This document shows positions 1 to 8,781 of a stretch of 64,000 bases of DNA, piece by piece (the first letter of the stretch is position 1; each line of letters starts with the position of its first letter). The notes beneath the pieces are model-generated. The model was not told where the DNA came from, ran no database searches, and saw nothing but the letters and a program-made list of their open reading frames with translations. This DNA is from Granulicella sp. 5B5 (GTDB lineage Bacteria > Acidobacteriota > Terriglobia > Terriglobales > Acidobacteriaceae): assembly GCF_014083945.1 (NCBI RefSeq), contig NZ_CP046444.1, positions 2,728,001 through 2,792,000 of the forward strand. The letters are read 5' to 3'. Both the position numbers and the translations under genes were made by a program.

Positions 1-1462
1 TTCCATGCGTATCGACGGCAACCGTAACAGGCATATCCACGACATCGAACTCGTAGATCGCCTCCATGCCAAGGTCCTCAAACGCCACCAGCCGCGAGTG
101 CTTGATCGCCTTCGACACCAGGTACGCGGCGCCGCCAATCGCAATCAGGTACACTGCCTTGTTATCGCGGATCGCCTCGATGGCAATCTCGCCGCGCTCA
201 GCTTTACCCACCATGCCCAGCAGTCCTGTCTGCTCCAGCATCTGTCGAGTGAACTTGTCCATGCGCGTCGCTGTCGTCGGCCCCGCGGGCCCAACCGCCT
301 CATCGCGAACCGCTTCCACCGGCCCAACGTAGTAGATCAGCCGGTTCGTAAAGTCGACAGGAAGCTTCTCTCCCTTCGACAGCATGTCCGTCATGCGCTT
401 GTGCGCCGCATCGCGTCCAGTGAGCAGTTTGCCATTCAGCAGCAGCACATCGCCCGGCTTCCATGTGCTCACCTCTTCATGCGTCAGCGAGTCCAGGTCC
501 ACCCGCTTGGCCCCATGCGGCTCATACGTCAGCTTCGGCCAGCTCTCCAGCGACGGCGGATCGAGATACACCGCCCCGCTGCCATCCATCACAAAGTGCG
601 CATGCCGAGTCGCAGCACAGTTCGGAATCATCGCCACCGGCAGGTTCGCCGCATGCGTCGGCCAGTCATAGATCTTCACATCCAGCACTGTCGTCAATCC
701 GCCCAGTCCTTGCGCTCCGATGCCCAGCGCATTCACCTTGTCATAAATCTCCACGCGCATCTTCTCGATGTTCGTCTCCGCGCCCCGTGCCTTCAGCTCC
801 TGCATGTTGATGTCGTCCATCAGGCTCTGCTTGGCCAGCAGCATCGCCTTCTCCGCCGTGCCGCCAATACCGATCCCCAGCATCCCGGGAGGACACCACC
901 CCGCGCCCATCGTCGGCACCGTCTTCACCACCCAGTCCACCACCGAGTCCGAAGGGTTCAGCATCACAAACTTGCTCTTCGCCTCGCTGCCGCCGCCCTT
1001 CGCCGCCACGGTCACATCCACCGTGTCGCCCTTCACCACCGACACCTCAACCACGCACGGCGTATTGTCCTTCGTGTTCTTCCGCGCAAACGCCGGGTCG
1101 GCAAGGATGCTCCCGCGCAGCTTGTTGTCCGGGTCCAGCCAAGCCTGCCGCACACCCTCGTCGCACATCTCCTGCAATGACATCGTTGCCGCGCCGCCGT
1201 CAGCAGCTACCAGCCGGCACTCCATGCCCAGTTTGATAAAGATCGTCACGATTCCCGTGTCCTGGCAGATCGGCCGGTGTCCCTCCGCGCACATCCGCGA
1301 GTTCACCAGGATCTGTTTCATCGCGTCCTTCGCCGCAGGCGACTGCTCCAGCTCATACGCCCTCGCAAGGTTCTCAATGTAGTCCACCGGGTGGTAGAAG
1401 CTGATGTACTGCAGCGCCGCGCGCACGCTCTCGACGAGGTCATCCTGGCGAATATTGGTCAT
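1..1462 (-). CDS. fumA: Fumarate hydratase class I (3' end cut by window edge)
   Basis: The enzyme interconverts fumarate and malate in the TCA cycle using a [4Fe-4S] cluster in the cytoplasm. Reading the minus strand from ATG at 1462 gives 487 residues without a stop before the edge. It holds class I signatures: ICQDTG (first cluster Cys), KGGGSEAK, a CPPGML...GGTAEKA segment, PNCAATRHAHF, and near the C-terminus GGAAYLVSKAIK followed by AFEDLGMEAIYEF. Both alpha and beta parts are in one chain, as in FumA/FumB; the family is about 505-550 aa, so only the last residues are missing. It diverges from the ABC genes; the roughly 100 bp between must hold both promoters. L-tartrate dehydratase is a related alternative, but this one-chain layout favours fumarase. 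Confidence 0.92.
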   Translation of the reverse strand, partial: MTNIRQDDLVESVRAALQYISFYHPVDYIENLARAYELEQSPAAKDAMKQILVNSRMCAEGHRPICQDTGIVTIFIKLGMECRLVAADGGAATMSLQEMCDEGVRQAWLDPDNKLRGSILADPAFARKNTKDNTPCVVEVSVVKGDTVDVTVAAKGGGSEAKSKFVMLNPSDSVVDWVVKTVPTMGAGWCPPGMLGIGIGGTAEKAMLLAKQSLMDDINMQELKARGAETNIEKMRVEIYDKVNALGIGAQGLGGLTTVLDVKIYDWPTHAANLPVAMIPNCAATRHAHFVMDGSGAVYLDPPSLESWPKLTYEPHGAKRVDLDSLTHEEVSTWKPGDVLLLNGKLLTGRDAAHKRMTDMLSKGEKLPVDFTNRLIYYVGPVEAVRDEAVGPAGPTTATRMDKFTRQMLEQTGLLGMVGKAERGEIAIEAIRDNKAVYLIAIGGAAYLVSKAIKHSRLVAFEDLGMEAIYEFDVVDMPVTVAVDTHG

Positions 1463-1560
1463 AGTCGTCCCCACTCTTCATGATACTTCCAGAACTCGCC
1501 TGCCCTCCGTCCTGCATCGTGCCAACACCTATAATCGAACTCGCCGGGAGCAAACTCACT

Positions 1561-2511
1561 TTGAGCGAACACATCGTCGAAATAGCAGGACTCCGCAAGG
1601 TTTACGCCGGAAAGAACCCCGTCACCGCCGTCGACGGCATCGACCTCCGTGTCCCCGACGGCCTCATCTACGGCCTGCTTGGCCCCAACGGCGCCGGCAA
1701 AACCACCACCATCTCCATCGCCACGACGCGCGCCATCCCCACCGCGGGCTCCGTCCACATCGCAGGTGTCGATGTCGTCGCGCACCCCGCGCTCGCGCGC
1801 CGCTTTATCGGCGTCGTCCCGCAGTACAACACACTCGACCGCTCCTGCACCGTCGCTGAAAACATCCACTTCCACTGCCTCTACTTCGGGATGACAAGCA
1901 TCCAGGCCAAGGCCCGCACCGCGCAGCTGCTTGAGCAGTTCCGCCTCAGCGACCGTGCCCAGGCATACCCACAAGCCCTCAGCGGAGGCCTCGCACAGCG
2001 CCTGCAGATCGCCCGCGCCATCGCGCACCACCCGCGCGTCCTCTTTCTCGACGAGCCCAGCGCCGGCCTCGACCCCCAAAGCCGCCTCGCCATGTGGGAG
2101 GCCGTGCAAGCGCTCCGCAGCGAAGGCATTACCGTCGTCCTCACCACGCACTATATGGAGGAGGCCGACGAACTCTGCGACCGCCTCGCCATCATCGACC
2201 ACGGCAAGATCCTCGTTGAAGACACACCAGCGGCCCTCAAAGCCTCCATCGGTGGCGACAAGATCTTCGAGCTCCGCCTCAACGAGCCGCAGAACACCAT
2301 GCAGTTGCAGTCGCGCCTCCGCGAGCTCTCAGGCGTAAACACTATCGAACCCACTGACGGCGGCCTCCGCATCCTCGCCAACACACAGGATGGCGTCCTC
2401 GCAGCAGTCGTCACGACGGCAAGCAGCTTCGGTCTCCGCGACGTCACCACCACCGAGCCCAGCCTCGAAACCGTCTTCATCCGCCTCACCGGCCGCGACC
2501 TGCGCGAGTAA
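1561..2511 (+). CDS. ABC-2 type exporter, ATP-binding subunit
   Basis: Cytoplasmic ATPase that powers the membrane subunit encoded just downstream. Visible motifs are Walker A GPNGAGKTTT, signature LSGGLAQRLQIARAI and Walker B VLFLDEPSAGLDPQS, followed by the H-loop in TTHYMEEADELCD. This order and the C-terminal extension are typical of the DrrA/NodI/CcmA-like group that pairs with ABC-2 permeases. I chose TTG at 1561 because GGGAG lies 10 bases upstream and the protein then begins directly with the ABC domain (316 aa). The in-frame ATG at 1480 would add 27 residues that look unlike the family and would run into the fumarase promoter. The substrate cannot be told from sequence; drug, lipid or polysaccharide export are all possible. 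Confidence 0.9.
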   Translation: MSEHIVEIAGLRKVYAGKNPVTAVDGIDLRVPDGLIYGLLGPNGAGKTTTISIATTRAIPTAGSVHIAGVDVVAHPALARRFIGVVPQYNTLDRSCTVAENIHFHCLYFGMTSIQAKARTAQLLEQFRLSDRAQAYPQALSGGLAQRLQIARAIAHHPRVLFLDEPSAGLDPQSRLAMWEAVQALRSEGITVVLTTHYMEEADELCDRLAIIDHGKILVEDTPAALKASIGGDKIFELRLNEPQNTMQLQSRLRELSGVNTIEPTDGGLRILANTQDGVLAAVVTTASSFGLRDVTTTEPSLETVFIRLTGRDLRE

Positions 2512-2526
2512 CCCACGAGACCCTCG

Positions 2527-3369
2527 ATGACCGAAACTATTGCCACTTCCAACGACACCCGCATGACCGTCTACACCCGAGCCTTCGCAGGCCTCATGCT
2601 GCGCGACTTCCGCGTCCTCACCCGTGAGCTCATGCCCTTCCTCGTCCGCGTCGCAATGAACCCGCTGCTCTTCCTCTTTGTCTTCACCTATGTCATGCCG
2701 CACATGAGCGGCGGCGGTGCAAGCCCCATGGCCAGCATCGCCGCGAGCACCGGCGGCTTCGGCACAGTGCTCCTCCCCGGCCTCATGGCCGTCGCCATCA
2801 TGTTCTCCGGTATCGCGGCTGTGGCTCTCCCGCTCGCGCAGGAGTTCGGCATCACCCGGGAGATCGACGACCGCGTCATGTGTCCGTTGCCCATCGCCGC
2901 CGTCGCCGCGGAGAAGATCGTCTTCTCCGCCATCCAAAGCGTCATCGCCGCTGCTCTCGTCTTCCCGCTCGCGTACTATATCCCGTCCACACCGGTGAAG
3001 GTGCAGGTCGGTAGTTGGCTCTTCCTTATCGTGGTCATCATCCTCGCCAGCCTCGTAGCAGGAGCCCTCGGCCTCACCATCGGCACCTCGGTTCAGCCCA
3101 AACAGATCGGCCTCATCTTCGGCGTCGTCGTGGTGCCCATCACGTTTCTTGGCTGCGTCTACTACCCCTGGGCGCTGCTCAACCAGATCCCCTGGCTGCA
3201 GTACGGCGTGCTCGTCAACCCCATCGTCTACATGAGCGAAGGCCTGCGCTCATCGCTAACGCCGTCGGCCCATATGCCTGACTGGCTCATCCTCACGATG
3301 TTGGTCTTCTTCCTGTTGCTGCTCACCTGGGTCGGCATGAAGGGTTTCGCCCGCCGCGTCCTCAGCTAA
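2527..3369 (+). CDS. ABC-2 type exporter, membrane permease
   Basis: Integral membrane subunit of 280 aa with about six hydrophobic segments, starting 15 bp after the ATPase stop, so the two are almost certainly one transcript and one exporter. The segment around residues 75-145 (LLPGLMAVAIMFSG, then LAQEFGITREIDDRVMCPLP) is the usual ABC-2 membrane-domain core, and a second hydrophobic block ends with LGCVYYPWALL. The layout resembles NodJ/DrrB-type permeases. There is no solute-binding protein nearby, consistent with export rather than import. Confidence 0.88.
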   Translation: MTETIATSNDTRMTVYTRAFAGLMLRDFRVLTRELMPFLVRVAMNPLLFLFVFTYVMPHMSGGGASPMASIAASTGGFGTVLLPGLMAVAIMFSGIAAVALPLAQEFGITREIDDRVMCPLPIAAVAAEKIVFSAIQSVIAAALVFPLAYYIPSTPVKVQVGSWLFLIVVIILASLVAGALGLTIGTSVQPKQIGLIFGVVVVPITFLGCVYYPWALLNQIPWLQYGVLVNPIVYMSEGLRSSLTPSAHMPDWLILTMLVFFLLLLTWVGMKGFARRVLS

Positions 3370-3443
3370 TAGAACCGGCCTCGCATCTCGCTTTGAAGGC
3401 CAGCACGTCTTGCTTTGAAGGCCAGGACGTCTCGCCTTGAAGG

Positions 3444-3503
3444 GTACGGGCTTTAGCCCGTACGAAAGAAGCCTGCGAACCATTCGTGGCTTTAGCCCCG
3501 GAG
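3444..3503. repeat. Two R3-type C-TTYA-G hairpins between convergent genes
   Basis: GTACGGG-CTTTAG-CCCGTAC (3444-3463) is a perfect 8-bp stem with a TTTA loop. A second copy, GGCTTTAGCCCCGG, follows at 3488-3501. Three copies of TTGAAGG with about 20-base spacing precede them (3393-3443). The region lies between the permease stop and the ypdA-like stop, so it may also act as a bidirectional terminator, but there is no T-tract. The same hairpin type recurs elsewhere in the window, including inside genes. Confidence 0.75.
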
Positions 3504-3513
3504 GGAATGGCCT

Positions 3514-4557
3514 CTACTCTGCAGCTACCGTATGCTCCGGCGCAACCGGCCTCTCCACCTCAGCCTTCATCAGCTTCACCGCAAGGTCTGCCGCGATCAC
3601 CGCGCCATGGAACCTCCCATTCTCGATGAAGATCTCATTCGTCCGCTCACCCGCAACCACAACCCCCGCCAGATAAAGCCCCGGAACATTCGACTCCAGC
3701 GACTCAGGATTGCACACCGGACAGCGCGCATTGTTCGCATCCAGCTTCACACCCAGCGCCTCAATGAACTCAAAGTCCGGATGATACCCAGTCAGCGCAA
3801 ACACAAACTGGTTCGGGATCACCTTCGGTCCGCCCGGCGTCAGCAGCGTCACGCTGTCCTCGACAATCTCGCTCACTGTCGTTGAGAAGTGCGCAGCGAT
3901 CTCCCCATTCTTGATCCGGTTCTCGATGTCCGGCTTGATCCAGTACTTGATGTGCCGGTGCAACTCCGCCCCGCGATGCACCAGCGTCACCCGCGCTCCA
4001 TGCCGCCACAGCTCCAGCGCCGCAATCGCAGCCGAGTTCTTCCCGCCGATCACCAGCACATCCTGCGCATAGTATGGGTGCGGCTCGTCGTAGTAGTGCT
4101 TCACCTTCGTCAGGTCCTCACCCGGTATGCCCATATAGTTAGGCAGATCGTAGTAACCCGTCGAGACGATAATCTTCCGCGTAACATGCACCTTCTTGCG
4201 CTCGAAGCTGTCCGTCGTGTGCACCTCGAAGCGTCCGTCTTCGCCCGTCACGCGGTCCACATTCTCGTACTGCCGCACATCCAGCCGGTAGTGCTGCGCC
4301 ACCTTGCGGTAGTACTCCAGCGCCTCCATGCGCGTCGGCTTCTGGTTCGGCGAAGGGAAGGGAATATCGCCGATCTCCAGCAGCTCCGGCGTCGTAAAGA
4401 ACGTCATGTTCGCCGGATAGTGAAACAGCGAGTTCGTCAGGCAGCCCTTGTCGACCACCACCACCTTCAGCCCCAGATTCTGGGCTGCAATCGCACAGGC
4501 CAAGCCCGTCGGGCCTGCCCCAATCACCAGAACGTCGAACTCCACCGCATCTCTCAT
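3514..4557 (-). CDS. ypdA: YpdA-like FAD/NAD(P)-dependent disulfide reductase
   Basis: Predicted cytoplasmic flavoprotein of 347 aa. Members of the YpdA group reduce oxidised bacillithiol with NADPH. The N-terminus carries the FAD Rossmann motif GAGPTGLACAIAA, followed by the group hallmark FHYPANMTFFTTPELLEIG and a second Rossmann motif VIGGKNSAAIAALE for NAD(P)H. A late segment LTGYHPDFEFIEALG and the C-terminal ENGRFHGAVIA also fit. ATG at 4557 is preferred because the 19 upstream residues would overlap the divergent TPR gene. The usual CxxC of thioredoxin reductases is absent, as expected for YpdA. Whether this organism makes bacillithiol cannot be seen here. Confidence 0.85.
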   Translation of the reverse strand: MRDAVEFDVLVIGAGPTGLACAIAAQNLGLKVVVVDKGCLTNSLFHYPANMTFFTTPELLEIGDIPFPSPNQKPTRMEALEYYRKVAQHYRLDVRQYENVDRVTGEDGRFEVHTTDSFERKKVHVTRKIIVSTGYYDLPNYMGIPGEDLTKVKHYYDEPHPYYAQDVLVIGGKNSAAIAALELWRHGARVTLVHRGAELHRHIKYWIKPDIENRIKNGEIAAHFSTTVSEIVEDSVTLLTPGGPKVIPNQFVFALTGYHPDFEFIEALGVKLDANNARCPVCNPESLESNVPGLYLAGVVVAGERTNEIFIENGRFHGAVIAADLAVKLMKAEVERPVAPEHTVAAE

Positions 4558-4586
4558 ACGTCTATTGTATGGAGGCGCGCGATACG

Positions 4587-5372
4587 ATGGGAAACGTGAT
4601 GCAACTACGAGCACTCGCAGCCACGGCCATCTGCACAGGATTATGGATGCTGCCCCTATCGGTATCGGCGCAGAACGTCCCGCAGGGCGGCCCGCCGGAG
4701 GGCAAGCAGGCGCTCGCCAAGGGCGACTTCGCTCACGCCAAAACGATCTATCAGGGTTACCTCCATTCGCACCAAGGCAGCATCCCCGGCGAACTAGGCC
4801 TCGCCGACGCCGAACTCGGCCTGCACGAGTACGAAGCCGCGGAGCTCCAGTACCGCGCCATCACCGCCGTGCAGCCTGAGTTATGGATCGCCCACAAGAA
4901 CCTCGTCATCATCGAGGCCGCGTTAGGCCGCTGGGAGGAGTTCGACCGCGAGCGCGCCATCCTGCGCGGCGCCCGCCAGCGCGGCGAACCGGGCATCACC
5001 ATGCACGAGAGCGATGTCATCGACTCCTTCGACGTCCATGGCGAGCACTGGATCGTCCGCGAGTACGACGAGCCCGAAGGCCGTTCGCTCACGCGCTACA
5101 ACTTCGAGCGCTTCGCCCCCAGCGGCCGCGCAGAAGAGTACATCTCCCTTGAATCCGCACAGGCAGCGCAGGCAGCACTCACGCCGGAGGACATCCGGAT
5201 CGGCAAGACACCGAAGCTGACCCGGCCCATCCACGACTTCGCACTGAACTACTACACCCCAAAGGGCCACGGCACCATCACACGCTATCCCAAAGGCGAA
5301 CCGACCTACGAGACCGTCCGCGCCGAAGTGCTGCGCTGGCTGCGGCGTCAGACGCCGGCACAGGCCCACTAG
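4587..5372 (+). CDS. Secreted TPR-like protein
   Basis: A protein of 261 aa with a clear signal peptide (hydrophobic AATAICTGLWMLPLSV, then SAQN) and two or three degenerate TPR units at about residues 35-110 (KQALAKGDFAHAKTIYQGYL, ELGLADAELGLHEYEAAELQY). The C-terminal half (SDVIDSFDVHGEHWIVREYDEP) is a small beta-rich domain I do not recognise. ATG at 4587 is chosen because GGAGG lies at 4571-4575 with an 11-base spacer; the ATG at 4569 has no ribosome site. It diverges from ypdA with only 29 bp between start codons. Its last 4 bp overlap the end of ftsK on the other strand. Function unknown. Confidence 0.75.
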   Translation: MGNVMQLRALAATAICTGLWMLPLSVSAQNVPQGGPPEGKQALAKGDFAHAKTIYQGYLHSHQGSIPGELGLADAELGLHEYEAAELQYRAITAVQPELWIAHKNLVIIEAALGRWEEFDRERAILRGARQRGEPGITMHESDVIDSFDVHGEHWIVREYDEPEGRSLTRYNFERFAPSGRAEEYISLESAQAAQAALTPEDIRIGKTPKLTRPIHDFALNYYTPKGHGTITRYPKGEPTYETVRAEVLRWLRRQTPAQAH

Positions 5373-7996
5373 CGCAACGCGGCATCCACCTCGGAGTAGT
5401 ACGTCGGCGCCTTCAGAATCTCGCGCGGCTTCGATCCATCCGCAGGGCCAACCAGTCCGTCCCTCTCCATCAGGTCGATCAGGTGCGCCGCGCGGCCATA
5501 GCCTATGCGCAACCGGCGCTGCAGCAGCGACGTTGAAGCCTTGCCGAACTCGAAGACCAGCCGCACCGCATCGTCGAACATCGGATCGTTGTCGTCGCCA
5601 TCATTCGCGCTGCCGCCTTCGCCGCTGCCCTTCTCGTCCTTCGGCCCTTCCAGGAAGCCCTCAACGTACTCGGCCTGCCCTTGCGCACGCCAGAACTCCG
5701 TCACCGCTGCGATCTCCTTCTCCGTCACAAACGGAGCATGTACACGCTGCAGCCGCGAGGTCCCCGGCGGCAGGAACAGCATGTCGCCGCGCCCCAACAG
5801 GCTCTCCGCACCATTGCTGTCGATGATCGTGCGTGAGTCCACCTTCGTTGCCAGGCGGAAGCTCATGCGCGTCGGCACATTCGCTTTGATGAGTCCAGTG
5901 ATCACATCGACCGATGGCCGTTGTGTCGCGAGCACCAGGTGGATGCCGACAGCGCGAGCCATCTGTGCCAGCCGCGTGATCGCCTCTTCCACATTCGCGC
6001 GGTCGAGCATCATCAAATCAGCCAACTCGTCGATCACGATCATGATGTACGGCAGCGGCTCCTGGTTTACGTCCTCGAACAGATACTCACTGCCGTGATC
6101 GAACAGTTTGTTGAACTGGTCGATATTGCGCACGTGGTTCGCGGCCAGCAGCTTCAGGCGCCGCTCCATCTCGCGTACCGCGTTGCGCAGCGCATTCGCC
6201 GCGAGCTTCGCCTCGGTGATGATCGGCGTGAACAGATGCGGTATGCCTTCGTACATCCCCAGCTCCACGCGCTTGGGGTCAACGAGGATCATGCGCACCT
6301 GCTCCGGCGTGCTCTTGTACAGCACGCTCATAATCATGGCGTTGATCGCAACAGACTTACCTGAACCTGTCGAACCGGCAATCAGCACATGCGGCATCGA
6401 AGCCAGATCGCCCGTAACGATGCGTCCGCTGATGTCCTTGCCCAGCGCAATCGCCAGTCGCGACTTACTCTGCGCAAAGCTCTCGCATTCCACTACATCA
6501 CGCAGCCAGATCGTTTCGCGCTCACGGTTCGGCACCTGGATGCCGACGGTCGACTTACCGGGCATGCGCTCGATCAATATCGACTCAGCCGCCATCGCAA
6601 GGCACAGATCATCTGCGAGTCCAGTTACACGCGCGTACTTCACGCCAGCATCGGGACGGAATTCGAAGGTGGTGACAACCGGGCCAGGGTTGATCTGCTC
6701 GACATTGCCGTCCACGCCGAACTCGGCGCACTTCTCCACCAGCACGCGTGCCTCGGCGCGCAGCTCATCCTCACGCACCTGCGCATGCTCCTCGCTGTGA
6801 TACAGCAACGAACTCGGCGGCAGCTTGTAACCACGGATCGACTTCGGCAGAATCGTCACGGCAAGCTGGTTCGCATCGGCGCGCTCGCCGAACGCGATGT
6901 TCTGATCGCGGATGTTAGCAGTTGGCGAAGGCATCGCCGGCATCGACTGAGCAGGCACTGGCTTCGGTACAAGCTGTGGCTTCGGCAGGATCGGCGCAGG
7001 CGTATGACGCTCCGGCGCGTTCAACCAGTCGTCCTGCTGCTGCTGCGCCACAAAGGGCAGTTCACCACTTGTGCGGATGGGCGCAGCCGCGGCTGCAAGC
7101 TCCGCGCTGTAGGGAGCAACCGCTGCTGCCGCAACGTTGATGCCAGCAGCATCGGCAGCATCTACATGCGTGCGCGGCATCGTCTCCCACATGGAAGGCG
7201 GTTCGGTCGCGGTCGGGGTCTCATCTTCCATCAGCTCTTCCACCTCGCGCTTGCGGCGGCCGAACCAGTGGAAGAAGCTGCTCAGGATCGAGCCATTCGC
7301 AGTAGCTTGAGCAGGCTCTTCCGGAGCAGGAGCGGCGCTCGGCTGATAGCTGGCGAACGCACCGTCGACGTTGGCCTCCTGATGACGTTGGCGGCGTGTG
7401 GCGATGCCGTTGCTCAGGATGCTGAGGAAACCGAAGTGTGACGCAAACCACTCCCGCGCATTCGTCAGTGTGAAGCTCGTCGCAAGGTACAGCGACAACA
7501 GCACCATCAGGCCGCAGAGGATGGTCGTGCCGGGCAGATTCAGGTTCTTTACGAGTGCATCGCACAGCAGCCGGCCTTCCAGGCCAGCGATCGGCACAGC
7601 ATGCTTGTAGTGCAGGCTGAAGGGCAGCAGAGCGATCGTTGCAGGCGCAAAGACGAGCCACAGCAGCAGGCCGCTGAGCCGCGACATCCCCGACCCAACA
7701 GGCCGCGAGCGCAGCCACGAGATGCCGATACTCAGCAGCACCACCGGTATAAACGCGACCGCAATACCGAGGGACTGCAGCAGCAGATCAGAGAGGTACG
7801 CGCCAAACGCGCCAGCCCAGTTGTGGACCGCATGCGGCCCGGCAACACTGCTGACGGAGTCCAGTGACGGGTCGCTCGGCGTGTAGGTGAGCAGCGAGAG
7901 GAGCAGAAGGCCGGCAACGACGATGACGACGAGACCCAGCATCTCGTTCAGTCTGCGGTTGCGGGTCGGTGCGATGGAAAGACGATTCGGCTTCAT
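5369..7996 (-). CDS. ftsK: DNA translocase FtsK
   Basis: Septal DNA pump that moves chromosome ends toward the dif site for XerCD resolution during division. The 875-aa chain has four N-terminal membrane segments (about 20-40, 65-90, 108-125, 155-172), a Pro/Ala-rich linker (about 205-370), the alpha/beta motor with Walker A GSTGSGKS at 541-548 and Walker B YIMIVIDELADLMM at about 650-663, ATQRPSVDVITG, and the DNA-reading gamma winged helix at about 805-870 (LLQRRLRIGYGRAAHLIDLME). Length and order match full FtsK/SpoIIIE proteins, with a short linker. Start ATG at 7996 gives the charged N-terminus expected before the first membrane helix. It ends tail-to-tail with the TPR gene, overlapping it by 4 bp. 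Confidence 0.96.
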   Translation of the reverse strand: MKPNRLSIAPTRNRRLNEMLGLVVIVVAGLLLLSLLTYTPSDPSLDSVSSVAGPHAVHNWAGAFGAYLSDLLLQSLGIAVAFIPVVLLSIGISWLRSRPVGSGMSRLSGLLLWLVFAPATIALLPFSLHYKHAVPIAGLEGRLLCDALVKNLNLPGTTILCGLMVLLSLYLATSFTLTNAREWFASHFGFLSILSNGIATRRQRHQEANVDGAFASYQPSAAPAPEEPAQATANGSILSSFFHWFGRRKREVEELMEDETPTATEPPSMWETMPRTHVDAADAAGINVAAAAVAPYSAELAAAAAPIRTSGELPFVAQQQQDDWLNAPERHTPAPILPKPQLVPKPVPAQSMPAMPSPTANIRDQNIAFGERADANQLAVTILPKSIRGYKLPPSSLLYHSEEHAQVREDELRAEARVLVEKCAEFGVDGNVEQINPGPVVTTFEFRPDAGVKYARVTGLADDLCLAMAAESILIERMPGKSTVGIQVPNRERETIWLRDVVECESFAQSKSRLAIALGKDISGRIVTGDLASMPHVLIAGSTGSGKSVAINAMIMSVLYKSTPEQVRMILVDPKRVELGMYEGIPHLFTPIITEAKLAANALRNAVREMERRLKLLAANHVRNIDQFNKLFDHGSEYLFEDVNQEPLPYIMIVIDELADLMMLDRANVEEAITRLAQMARAVGIHLVLATQRPSVDVITGLIKANVPTRMSFRLATKVDSRTIIDSNGAESLLGRGDMLFLPPGTSRLQRVHAPFVTEKEIAAVTEFWRAQGQAEYVEGFLEGPKDEKGSGEGGSANDGDDNDPMFDDAVRLVFEFGKASTSLLQRRLRIGYGRAAHLIDLMERDGLVGPADGSKPREILKAPTYYSEVDAALR

Positions 7997-8421
7997 AGTT
8001 GGATGTGCGCGCGGTTGCAGTTTCTAACAGTTCGTCGCAGGCGATAGCTGCAGCCAAAAGAGAGGCTGTGCGAGGACGTTCAGTGCGAAGTTCTAACCAA
8101 CCGGGAACAACCAGAGCAGTTTCATTGTTCCACGTTGCCGCGGCGGAAAACGTGGCGTCAGGCGGGGGAACCAGAGTGGTGACTATGGCCTTGGATCGCA
8201 ACTTCCAGCCCGTGAAAACGAGCTGGTAAACTCCACGGTTTCTGTAGGCATCTACTGCAAAAGACGAGACGCAGCAGCGCCTCGGGCAGTTGCGGCGAAG
8301 CGGGGGCGCGGGGTTTTCGCGATTTCTCTCGTTTGTCGCTGGCGAAGGAGAATCGCTCTCAGCCAGCGGACCCCGTCGCCGCGTAGTCGCTTCGTGTAGA
8401 GTGTGCCTGGGGTTCCGAGCG
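7997..8421. other. Intergenic stretch between ftsK and the DoxX-like gene
   Basis: About 425 bp upstream of ftsK and of the DoxX-like gene, presumably holding both promoters. A modest hairpin, CCACGTT with AACGTGG around a GC-rich loop, lies at about 8132-8158. Short open frames here have no ribosome site and no recognisable content. I see no RNA gene. Confidence 0.4.
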
Positions 8422-8781
8422 ATGCGCGCTGGGCGATTGTCGATGGGCCTGCTCTTCCTCATCTCAGGCACGTCCCACTTCCTCTTCTCACAGACCTATC
8501 AACGGATAATTCCGCCGTTCCTGCCTGATCCCCATACGATTGTCCTGTTGAGCGGGCTCGCGGAGATTGCGGGAGGACTTGGCGTCATCCTTCCGGGAAG
8601 GCGCCGAGCGGCAGCGTGGGGACTCGCGTGCATGCTCGTCGCTGTGTTCCCGGCGAACATCTACATGGCAATCCATCCGGAGCTGTTCCCACAGATACCG
8701 GGCTGGTTGCTGTGGTTCCGCCTGCCGCTACAGGTACCGCTGATCTGGTGGGCATATCGCTACACGCAAATCGAGGACTAG
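8422..8781 (+). CDS. DoxX-like small membrane protein
   Basis: Predicted inner-membrane protein of 119 aa with four hydrophobic segments: GLLFLISGTSHFLF, VLLSGLAEIAGGLGVILP, AAAWGLACMLVAVFPAN, and PLQVPLIWWAY. The layout (short first helix, GLAEIAGGLGVILP, then helices ending in N-IYMA) matches the DoxX/DoxD-like and YphA families, whose biochemical role is poorly defined. The start is uncertain: ATG at 8422 has a weak upstream GGGG, and GTG at 8401 is in frame. It ends tail-to-tail with uppP, sharing 4 bp. Confidence 0.7.
   Translation: MRAGRLSMGLLFLISGTSHFLFSQTYQRIIPPFLPDPHTIVLLSGLAEIAGGLGVILPGRRRAAAWGLACMLVAVFPANIYMAIHPELFPQIPGWLLWFRLPLQVPLIWWAYRYTQIED

Noticed and set aside
5-1180. 391-aa plus-strand frame at the left edge
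   Set aside because: It is antisense to fumarase, whose minus-strand frame shows all class I motifs; the plus frame is His/Arg-rich shadow.
7999-8229. 76-aa frame upstream of ftsK
   Set aside because: No ribosome site, no homology I recognise, and it occupies the likely ftsK promoter.
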